In this document: positions 1 to 5,530 of the stretch, piece after piece | Layout: each line of letters starts with the position of its first letter | Position numbering within the stretch: the first letter of the stretch is position 1 | Assembly: GCA_945882005.1 (NCBI GenBank) | Contig: CAMCWG010000178.1 | Location: forward strand, 1 to 6,289 | DNA: 6,289 nucleotides | Source: Bordetella parapertussis | GTDB lineage: Bacteria; Pseudomonadota; Gammaproteobacteria; Burkholderiales; Burkholderiaceae_B | Direction: 5' to 3' | Notes under the pieces: generated by a model | Databases searched by the model: none | What the model saw: the letters and a program-made list of their open reading frames with translations, nothing else | What the model was told of the DNA's origin: nothing | Position numbers and translations under genes: made by a program

Positions 1-216
1 ATAAATCGTATTTCCATGACCCAAGCCAAAGCTCGGGCCGGTTATACGTCGCTGCTCAAAGGAAGTGACTTCGTATCACCCCTAGGCTTTAACACCCAGA
101 GGCTTACTATTTCACTTCAAGTGAGCACTTGATTTCGTTTGCAATCACAACAGCCTGTTACAGCTGTGTGACCTGCGCTACGCGCATCAAGCGCCCACAC
201 TTATCGGTTGTCAAAT

Positions 217-228
217 TTTTAAAGAACA
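217..228 (-). promoter_or_regulatory. boxA rRNA antitermination element
   Basis: The minus strand reads TGTTCTTTAAAA, close to the E. coli rrn boxA TGCTCTTTAACA. In the known system the NusB-NusE (S10) pair binds this RNA and lets RNA polymerase transcribe the untranslated rRNA operon without Rho termination. It lies about 45 nt after the inferred transcription start and about 13 nt after the boxB-like hairpin, which is the normal order. The following minus-strand bases (TTTGACAACCGATAAG) resemble my recollection of beta-proteobacterial rrn leaders. That last point comes from memory, not from an alignment. Confidence 0.82.
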
Positions 229-241
229 AGGTCTTGCGCTT

Positions 242-267
242 TGCTTGTAAGAAAACTGTCACAAGCA
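242..267 (-). promoter_or_regulatory. boxB-like hairpin of rRNA leader
   Basis: A perfect 7 bp inverted repeat (242-248 with 261-267) encloses a 12-nt loop. It begins only a few bases after the inferred transcription start and precedes boxA. In rrn leaders a stem-loop at this place is called boxB. It is less essential than boxA for rRNA antitermination. The stem is read directly from the sequence; the role is inferred from position. Confidence 0.62.
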
Positions 268-277
268 GAGAGGCGAG

Positions 278-306
278 ATTATGAAGGACATTTTTATCTG
301 TGTCAA
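278..306 (-). promoter_or_regulatory. sigma70-type rRNA operon promoter
   Basis: On the minus strand there is a perfect -35 TTGACA at 306-301, a 17 bp spacer, and a -10 CATAAT (5 of 6 matches to TATAAT) at 283-278. The expected start point is near 271. The discriminator after the -10 is C/G-rich (CTCGCC), a feature of promoters under stringent (ppGpp) control. A/T-rich sequence lies upstream around 310-350, where an UP element would bind the RNA polymerase alpha subunits. This is the strongest promoter-like match I found in the window, and it fits the boxB and boxA elements just downstream. Confidence 0.72.
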
Positions 307-434
307 ATCACGAACGCTTTATTTTGCAGAAACTTTAGCAAAAACTACTTAAAACGCCCTTAACATGTTTGCTTAGAAAGCATTACTTAGAAACAGGTAA
401 GTTTTGAACAACAATTCGTCTAGCCAAGCCCGCT

Positions 435-443
435 ACTATAGCA
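435..443 (-). promoter_or_regulatory. possible second, distal rrn promoter (extended -10)
   Basis: The minus strand reads TGCTATAGT, an extended -10 motif (TGn plus TATAGT, 5 of 6 matches). No good -35 box lies 16-18 bp upstream, which is tolerable for an extended -10 promoter. Many rrn operons have tandem P1 and P2 promoters about 100-150 bp apart; here the spacing between the two -10 boxes is about 157 bp. The same bases give TACTAT on the plus strand at 434-439, so this site could instead be, or also be, the -10 of the rng promoter. Motif evidence only. Confidence 0.3.
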
Positions 444-476
444 CGAAATTTACGCATTACCTTGCAGAGAATCCGC

Positions 477-1940
477 ATGACCGAAGACATACTGATTAAC
501 GTCACCCCTTTTGAGACCCGTGTCGCACTTGTCGCCCACGGCGCCGTGCAAGAGCTCCACCTAGAGCGCAGTATTCAGCGCGGGCAAGTGGGCAACATCT
601 ACCTGGGTAAAGTCGTGCGCGTTCTGCCTGGTATGCAAAGCGCATTCGTTGAAATTGGCCTAGAGCGTGCAGCGTTCATTCATATTGCCGACCTGAGAGA
701 AAACCGCAGTGAACGCGGGCTTGGTGTGACCCCCACCCCCATTGAGAAGCTCATCTTTGAAGGCCAAAGCCTGATGGTGCAAGTCATCAAAGATCCTCTG
801 GGAACAAAGGGGGCCAGACTATCGACCCAAATTAGTATCGCGGGACGTATGCTGGTTTATCTTCCCCACGAACCTCATATTGGTATCTCGCAAAAAATTG
901 GTTCAGAAGCCGAAAGGCAAGCGCTACGCGACCGCGTCCAAGCCCTCGTCCCGGCCGAAGAGAAAGGCGGCTTCATCGTTCGGACTCAAGCAGAAGGCGC
1001 AAGTAACGAAGAACTGCAGGCAGACCTTGCTTACCTGAAAAAACTATGGGGAAGCGTTCAACACGCAGCGCGCACCCTCCCCGTCACAAGTCTTTTGCAT
1101 CAAGATCTCACTCTGGCACAGCGGGTGCTGCGGGACATGGTGTCCCCTCTAACGGGGCAAATCCTGGTGGATTCACGCAGCGTTTGCGGCGAGTTAAAAA
1201 CCTGGGCGAGTATCTACACACCTTCTGTGGCGGAACGTATTGCGCATTACAGCAGCGAGCGCCCTCTTTTCGACACCGCGAATATCGAGGAAGAAATTGT
1301 TCGGGCACTCTCGCGCCGCGTTGATCTGAAATCTGGCGGTTACTTAATCATCGACCAAACAGAAGCGCTCACAACGGTTGACGTCAACACAGGCGGCTTT
1401 GTAGGCGGTCGCAATTTTGACGACACGATCTTCAAGACAAACCTAGAGGCGGCGCAAGCGATCGCAAGACAACTGCGTTTGCGCAATCTAGGCGGGATCA
1501 TCATTCTCGACTTCATTGACATGGATGATGCCACCCATCGCGATGCCGTGCTGGCCGAACTGAATAAAGCCTTGGCAAGCGATCGCACACGTATGACGGT
1601 CAACGGTTTTACGCAACTTGGACTCGTGGAGATGACGCGCAAGCGCACGCGGGACTCGCTCGCACACCAAATGTGTGAGCCCTGCCCCACCTGCCAAAGC
1701 CGTGGCAACGTGCGCACGAATCGCAGTATTTGCTACGAGATTTTGCGTGAGATCTTGCGTGAGGCCCGCCAATTCAATCCACGGGAATTCCGTATCCTTG
1801 CCTCGCAGGACGTGATTGATTTATTCCTTGAAGAAGAAAGCCAGCACCTAGCGATGCTGGGAGACTTCATCGAAAAAAAGATCTCGCTCGAGGTCTCACC
1901 CGGCTACACCCAAGAGCAGTACGACATCGTCTTGACCTGA
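477..1940 (+). CDS. rng: ribonuclease G
   Basis: RNase G is a single-strand-specific endoribonuclease of the RNase E/G family. In E. coli it matures the 5' end of 16S rRNA and degrades some mRNAs. The 487 residues are close to the 489 of E. coli RNase G, and there is no long C-terminal scaffold domain as in RNase E. An S1 RNA-binding domain spans about residues 33-125 (GNIYLGKVVRVLPGMQSAFV). The two metal-binding catalytic aspartates are visible: D302 in TVDVNTGG and D345 in IIILDFIDMD. The Zn-link cysteines are in CPTC (C403, C406). I start at ATG 477 because the protein then opens MTEDILINVTPFETRVAL, matching the family N-terminus. A TTG 15 bases upstream is in frame but would add unmatched residues. 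The ribosome site is weak (GCAGAGA, 464-470). It diverges from the rRNA leader. Identification is firm. Confidence 0.96.
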   Translation: MTEDILINVTPFETRVALVAHGAVQELHLERSIQRGQVGNIYLGKVVRVLPGMQSAFVEIGLERAAFIHIADLRENRSERGLGVTPTPIEKLIFEGQSLMVQVIKDPLGTKGARLSTQISIAGRMLVYLPHEPHIGISQKIGSEAERQALRDRVQALVPAEEKGGFIVRTQAEGASNEELQADLAYLKKLWGSVQHAARTLPVTSLLHQDLTLAQRVLRDMVSPLTGQILVDSRSVCGELKTWASIYTPSVAERIAHYSSERPLFDTANIEEEIVRALSRRVDLKSGGYLIIDQTEALTTVDVNTGGFVGGRNFDDTIFKTNLEAAQAIARQLRLRNLGGIIILDFIDMDDATHRDAVLAELNKALASDRTRMTVNGFTQLGLVEMTRKRTRDSLAHQMCEPCPTCQSRGNVRTNRSICYEILREILREARQFNPREFRILASQDVIDLFLEEESQHLAMLGDFIEKKISLEVSPGYTQEQYDIVLT

Positions 1941-2087
1941 CCTGAAATAATTCTCATGCATTCATCCGGAATGTCAACATAGGGTTGACCTGTAGACGTG
2001 CGCACGCCCGCGGAGCCTAATGAAACGATACACTCATGCGGTGAACGACAGAGCAACAGAACTCAAACAACAAACCAAGGAGCAAGT
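1941..2087 (+). other. intergenic region upstream of the binding-protein gene
   Basis: These 147 bp separate rng from the next unit. I see no hairpin plus T-run terminator after rng and no strong sigma70 pair. A TTGACC at 1985-1990 has no matching -10 at the right distance. TACACT at 2029-2034 is a possible -10 without a -35. A 10 bp perfect palindrome (CGTGCGCACG, 1997-2006) could be a regulator site or chance. The gap is long enough that the binding-protein gene probably has its own promoter. Confidence 0.4.
2077..2082 (+). promoter_or_regulatory. Shine-Dalgarno site fixing the binding-protein start
   Basis: AAGGAG stands 5 nt before ATG 2088. It decides between this start and an in-frame GTG at 1998. 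The 30 residues between them look unlike protein of this family, and starting at 1998 would bury the signal peptide. Confidence 0.85.
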
Positions 2088-3089
2088 ATGCCAACTCTTT
2101 TTCCAACTAAGCAACTCAATCGTCTCATTGGGACCGCCCTGATAGGGCTATGCAGCGTTTTCGCTTCTACAGGTGCACACGCCCAAGCTCAAACCTACCC
2201 AAACAAACCCATTAAATTTGTCGTGCCCTACTCGGCAGGCACCACCACAGACGTGATTGCACGACTCTATGCCCAAAAGCTTGGCGATATTCTCGGTCAG
2301 TCCATCGTGGTCGATAACAAGGCCGGCGCGGGCGGAAATATTTCTGCGGAATCGGTCGCACGTTCAGCGCCAGATGGCTACACCTTGACGTTCTCGACCA
2401 GCGCAACACACGCAACAAACCCAGCGCTTTACAGCAAGATCGGCTTCGATCCTATCAAAGATTTCACGCACATCGCGTTGATGGTCGCTGCACCGAACAT
2501 GCTGGTCATCAATCCTAAAATTCCTGCTAACAATATGGCAGAGCTGATCGCTTACGCAAAAGCGAATCCAGGCAAACTGACCTATATGTCAGCTGGCTCG
2601 GGTACTTCGCCACACATGGCCGGCGAACTGCTTAAAACGATGACGGGTATTGATATCCAGCACGTGCCGTATAAGCAAGTGACGCAAGGAATGACCGATC
2701 TGCTCGCAGGCGAGATTTCAATGACTTTCTACCACGTCCCTGTGATCTACCCCCACGTCAAGTCGGGCCGGTTGAAAGCGATGGGCGTCGCAACTTCGCA
2801 GCGCAGTCCAATTGCGCCTGAAGTGCCACCTATCGGTGATACGGTGAAAGGCTACGACATTCGCCCATGGTGGGGCTTGGCAGGTCCTGCGGGAATGCCC
2901 CAGGACGTTGTAGACAAGCTTGAAAAGGCGACGATGCAATTCCTAAAGGATCCTGAAATGCAAAAGCGTCTCGTGGACCTTGGCGTGATCGTCACACCAA
3001 TGAACCAGAAAGACTTCAATGCGTTTGTGGCCACCGAGCTTGTTAAGTGGACCAAACTTGTTAAAGACTCCGGCGCAAAAGTTAACTAA
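2088..3089 (+). CDS. Bug/TctC-family periplasmic solute-binding protein
   Basis: A 333-residue secreted binding protein of the Bug (tripartite tricarboxylate transporter receptor) family, whose members capture small carboxylates and similar solutes in the periplasm. A signal peptide is clear: basic start (K8, R12), hydrophobic core about 14-27, and a likely cut after AHA (residue 32). Family landmarks follow in order: YPNKPIKFVVPYSAG (37-51), conserved Asp D55 in TTTDVIAR, GQSIVVDNKAGAGGNI (70-85), ARSAPDGYTL (91-100), SAGSGTSPHMAGEL (168-181), and VPY near 193-195 with DLLAGEI (204-210). Length is typical. Two usual motifs are altered: the Pro/Gly-rich loop is PYSAGTTTD rather than the common PPGGxxD type, and VPYKQVTQGMTDLL replaces the common VPYKGxxPAxxDLL. 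The ligand may therefore be unusual. No TctA or TctB membrane genes are present, as is common for Bug proteins. The MetE-like gene follows 24 bp later, probably in one transcript. The ligand cannot be named. Confidence 0.93.
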   Translation: MPTLFPTKQLNRLIGTALIGLCSVFASTGAHAQAQTYPNKPIKFVVPYSAGTTTDVIARLYAQKLGDILGQSIVVDNKAGAGGNISAESVARSAPDGYTLTFSTSATHATNPALYSKIGFDPIKDFTHIALMVAAPNMLVINPKIPANNMAELIAYAKANPGKLTYMSAGSGTSPHMAGELLKTMTGIDIQHVPYKQVTQGMTDLLAGEISMTFYHVPVIYPHVKSGRLKAMGVATSQRSPIAPEVPPIGDTVKGYDIRPWWGLAGPAGMPQDVVDKLEKATMQFLKDPEMQKRLVDLGVIVTPMNQKDFNAFVATELVKWTKLVKDSGAKVN

Positions 3090-3113
3090 TTTACGAAGCA
3101 AAGATCGACTAGC

Positions 3114-4157
3114 ATGAGCGTCAAAGATGCACCGCAGTTACTCCCTACAACCGTCGTAGGGAGCTATCCGCAACCCGACTGGCTAGTCGACCGCGCCCTG
3201 CTAGCAAAAGGCGTACCCCGCACACGCGTACATGAAATGTGGCGCGTTGCCCCAGAGCTTTTAGAACAAGCGCAAGACGATGCGACGATTCTGGCCATCC
3301 GCGATATGGAGCGTGCTGGTATCGACATCATCACGGACGGCGAAATTCGCCGGGAAAGCTACTCCAATCGTTTTGCAACTGAGCTTGAAGGCATCGATGA
3401 TCGCAACCCCGCGATGGTTGTGTCGAAAAATGGCTTAAAAACGCCTGTTCCACGTGTAGTCGGAAAAATTAGCCGCACTCACGCGGTAGAGATACGCGAT
3501 CTTTTGTTTTTGAAAGCGAATACAGACCGCAAGGCTAAGATCACCCTGCCCGGCCCCTTCACAATGGGCCAGCAGGCCAAGAATGAGTTTTACCGTGACG
3601 ACGAAGAGATGGTCATGGACTTTGCCGCAGCGGTGAACGCTGAAGCACTAGAGCTGCAAGCTGCTGGAGCAGACTTCATTCAGCTCGACGAGCCTTGGTT
3701 ACGTAACAACCCCGAAGCCGCACAGCGCTATGCAGTCATCGCAATTAATCGGGCCCTTGAGGGCATCACGGTACCCACGGTGGTGCATTTATGTTTTGGC
3801 TATGCGGCCGTTGTGACAGGCCAAAAGCCAACCGGATACTCATTTTTACCAGGCCTGAGTGGCACGATTGCCAAACAAATTTCAATCGAAGCTGCCCAGC
3901 CAAACCTTGATTTAGGCGTTTTACGCGATTTGGAAGGTAAGAAAATTATGCTCGGTGTGCTCGACTTAGGTACGCACTCTATTGAGACCGCAGACCAAGT
4001 CGCCAGCCGAATCCGCGCAGGCTTGAAATATGTCGACGCAAAAAATCTGATCCCAGCACCCGACTGCGGCATGAAGTACCTGCCGCGCGATGTTGCGTTC
4101 GGCAAGCTCCAAGCGTTGAGCCAAGGCGCTGCGATCGTTCGGGCCGAGCTCGGTTAG
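3114..4157 (+). CDS. MetE-like single-domain zinc methyltransferase (cobalamin-independent methionine synthase family)
   Basis: This 347-residue protein matches only the C-terminal catalytic barrel of MetE (E. coli MetE is about 753 residues), so it is a core-MetE protein. Visible landmarks: TTVVGSYPQ (12-20), DGEIRRESY (75-83), LPGPFTM (145-151), DEPWLR (192-197). The zinc ligands seem complete: H225 and C227 in VHLCFG, E259 in SIEAAQPNLDL, C318 in PDCGMKYLP. The family moves a methyl or alkyl group to a zinc-bound thiol, classically methyltetrahydrofolate to homocysteine. Without the N-terminal half, the methyl donor may not be a polyglutamyl folate; some core-MetE proteins are known to be folate-independent. 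The epoxyalkane:coenzyme M transferase group shares this fold and is an alternative. The start has no clear Shine-Dalgarno, but the N-terminus fits the family. It is probably cotranscribed with the upstream binding protein, and its stop overlaps the convergent amidase stop. Fold and chemistry class are secure; substrate is not. Confidence 0.88.
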   Translation: MSVKDAPQLLPTTVVGSYPQPDWLVDRALLAKGVPRTRVHEMWRVAPELLEQAQDDATILAIRDMERAGIDIITDGEIRRESYSNRFATELEGIDDRNPAMVVSKNGLKTPVPRVVGKISRTHAVEIRDLLFLKANTDRKAKITLPGPFTMGQQAKNEFYRDDEEMVMDFAAAVNAEALELQAAGADFIQLDEPWLRNNPEAAQRYAVIAINRALEGITVPTVVHLCFGYAAVVTGQKPTGYSFLPGLSGTIAKQISIEAAQPNLDLGVLRDLEGKKIMLGVLDLGTHSIETADQVASRIRAGLKYVDAKNLIPAPDCGMKYLPRDVAFGKLQALSQGAAIVRAELG

Positions 4158-5530
4158 TCCACGCACCCAGGCGGGTGCATGGTATGCCAAGCAGTCGCAC
4201 TTTCGTACGCTGCGCCCACGCGAAAGATCGTCGCTTCATCAAAACAACGTCCGACCACCTGAACCGACAGCGGCAAGCCCGCTTTTGAAAATCCACTTGG
4301 TACCGCCAGGGCGGGATGCCCGGTTAGGTTAAAGGGAACACGTGCTTGCCGGGTGTAGGTCCGCACCACCTCAGGGACATCATCAATGACGCAGGCAGGA
4401 TCCATTGAATTAGCGACCAGCAACACGTCCACAGTCTGCAACACACGATCCACGCTATCAATCAAGGCTTCTCGGCACTGCATGGCATGAACATAGTCGC
4501 CCGCAGATAAGAATGCCCCACAGAGCAACTTACGACGCGACATCTGAGCAAAGTCACCCGGCCTCTCGCGCAAGGACTTTGCGTGTATGGCCCAACCCTC
4601 TGCCATCAAAATCACTTTCTGAGGGTTCGAGAAGTCCTGCAAACTCGGTAAGCGGATATCAATCAGCTGCGCGCCAAGGCCTTCGAAGACGCGACATGCC
4701 TCGTCGAAGGCTGCTGCCATTTCTGGCTCAGCCAACTCATCCTCAGCATGGAAATGGCGGACAACACCGATGCGCATTCCCGCGACGCCTTGATTTAGTC
4801 TCGTCACATCGAGTTTGTAGGGGCGAGATTCACTGGCAGTCAGACACTCTAGAAGTAACGCAGTGTCTTGGACAGTGCGCGCCATGGGGCCGACGTGGTC
4901 AAGCGAAAACGACAAGGGAAAGACACCCCGACGCGACACCAAATCGTAGGTAGGCTTGAGCCCCACAATACCGCACGCGGCGGCTGGGTGACGCACTGAG
5001 CCGCCAGTATCGGTACCGAGTGCCAACGGGACCAACCCTGCCGCGAGCGCGGCACCCGAGCCAGAGGAAGAACCGCCGGGATGGTGATTGGTATTCCAAG
5101 GATTACGTGCGGGCGGATAAGGCAAGTCAAAAGATGGTCCACCGATGGCGAACTCATGCAGCGCAAGTTTTCCCATCATTACCGCGCCACTACGACGCAA
5201 GGCTGTCACACAGTCGGCATCTGTCTGCGCAACAGTACCTTGCATGACTTTTGAATGACAAGTTGTGGTCTGGCCTGCAATATCAATAATGTCCTTGACC
5301 CCCACCGGAACACCGTGAAGGGGGCCCAGAGAGCGCCCTGCATGGATCTCCTGCTCAGCGAGTCGAGCCGCCTGCAGTGCGTTGTCCGCATCGACCTGCA
5401 GAAAAGCGTTGTAGCGAGAGTCAAGTTTTTCGATTCGCGCGAGTTGAGACTTCACTACCTCGACCGGGGACAGCGATTTCTTTGCGTACGCATCGCGTAG
5501 CTGAGCGGCGCTTAACCACGCGGTCGTCAT
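4154..5530 (-). CDS. amidase-signature family hydrolase
   Basis: A 458-residue amidase-signature enzyme that should hydrolyse a carboxamide to acid and ammonia through a Ser-cisSer-Lys triad. All three residues are present: K79 in GVPVGVKDIID, cis-S154 in GGSSSGSGAALAAG, and nucleophile S178 in GTDTGGSVRHPAA. From memory, the numbering is the same as in Staphylococcus aureus GatA. No secretion signal is seen, so it is probably cytoplasmic. GatA is unlikely, since no gatB or gatC is nearby; a stand-alone amidase is the better call. The substrate is unknown. The start at 5530 is chosen over an in-frame ATG at 5554: it has the Shine-Dalgarno AGGTGAAG just upstream and overlaps the nitroreductase stop as ATGA, which suggests coupled translation. 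The 5554 start would push the overlap to 28 bp. Its stop overlaps the convergent MetE-like stop. Confidence 0.92.
   Translation of the reverse strand: MTTAWLSAAQLRDAYAKKSLSPVEVVKSQLARIEKLDSRYNAFLQVDADNALQAARLAEQEIHAGRSLGPLHGVPVGVKDIIDIAGQTTTCHSKVMQGTVAQTDADCVTALRRSGAVMMGKLALHEFAIGGPSFDLPYPPARNPWNTNHHPGGSSSGSGAALAAGLVPLALGTDTGGSVRHPAAACGIVGLKPTYDLVSRRGVFPLSFSLDHVGPMARTVQDTALLLECLTASESRPYKLDVTRLNQGVAGMRIGVVRHFHAEDELAEPEMAAAFDEACRVFEGLGAQLIDIRLPSLQDFSNPQKVILMAEGWAIHAKSLRERPGDFAQMSRRKLLCGAFLSAGDYVHAMQCREALIDSVDRVLQTVDVLLVANSMDPACVIDDVPEVVRTYTRQARVPFNLTGHPALAVPSGFSKAGLPLSVQVVGRCFDEATIFRVGAAYESATAWHTMHPPGCVD
4163..4178. other. small hairpin at the convergent gene junction
   Basis: GCACCC and GGGTGC form a 6 bp perfect inverted repeat with a 4-nt loop. 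It lies just after the stop of the MetE-like gene and inside the last codons of the amidase gene. Neither side has a T-run, so it is not a standard intrinsic terminator. It could slow polymerase or protect a 3' end. It may be a chance effect of GC-rich coding sequence. Confidence 0.3.

Larger units (their letters stand above)
1..271 (-). other. rRNA operon 5' leader (pre-16S transcript), partial
   Basis: Read on the minus strand, this stretch has the layout of an rrn leader: promoter, boxB-like hairpin, boxA, then spacer leading to 16S rRNA, which should begin just beyond the left edge. The start at about 271 is inferred from the -10 box at 283-278. The leader would be removed from pre-16S rRNA by RNase processing. 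It contains several short inverted repeats that could fold in the transcript: 117-122 with 127-132 (6 bp, 4-nt loop), 62-66 with 68-72, 174-178 with 182-186 (5 bp, 3-nt loop), and a G-U-containing 7 bp stem near 21-38. There is no open reading frame of note. No mature 16S sequence is visible in the window, so the rRNA gene itself is inferred. A 16S-23S spacer, which also carries boxA, is unlikely because a promoter and a divergent protein gene lie directly upstream. Confidence 0.8.
272..476. other. divergent intergenic region between the rrn leader and rng
   Basis: About 205 bp, A/T-rich and without a protein gene, separate the inferred rRNA start from the rng start codon. It holds the rrn promoter and the distal extended -10 listed separately. 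The rng promoter must lie here too, but I found no convincing plus-strand pair: TTGCAG at 324-329 with TACTTA at 346-351 (16 bp apart) and TACTAT at 434-439 without a good -35 are both weak. The region also holds short near-repeats such as GCTTAGAAA and TTACTTAGAAA (371-393). Confidence 0.55.

Noticed and set aside
1..271. 16S-23S spacer rather than operon leader
   Set aside because: A TTGACA/CATAAT promoter and a divergent protein gene lie directly upstream on the minus strand, where 16S rRNA would be needed for a spacer.
462..476. TTG start giving rng five extra residues
   Set aside because: The family N-terminus begins at the ATG at 477; the extra residues match nothing and TTG is a rare start.
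1340..1772. Two minus-strand open frames inside rng
   Set aside because: They lie opposite conserved RNase G catalytic sequence, have no recognisable domain or ribosome site, and look like shadows.
1998..2087. GTG start extending the binding protein by 30 residues
   Set aside because: It would hide the signal peptide, and a good AAGGAG stands 5 nt before ATG 2088.
1941..2087. Intrinsic terminator after rng
   Set aside because: No stable stem followed by a T-run was found; the only palindrome (1997-2006) has no loop or T-run.
4513..4953. 146-codon plus-strand open frame inside the amidase
   Set aside because: Its composition (rich in Arg, Ser, Pro, His) fits an antisense shadow and it shows no family features.
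4154..5530. GatA subunit of the glutamyl-tRNA amidotransferase
   Set aside because: The triad is shared by the whole amidase-signature family and no gatB or gatC lies nearby; the neighbour is a nitroreductase.
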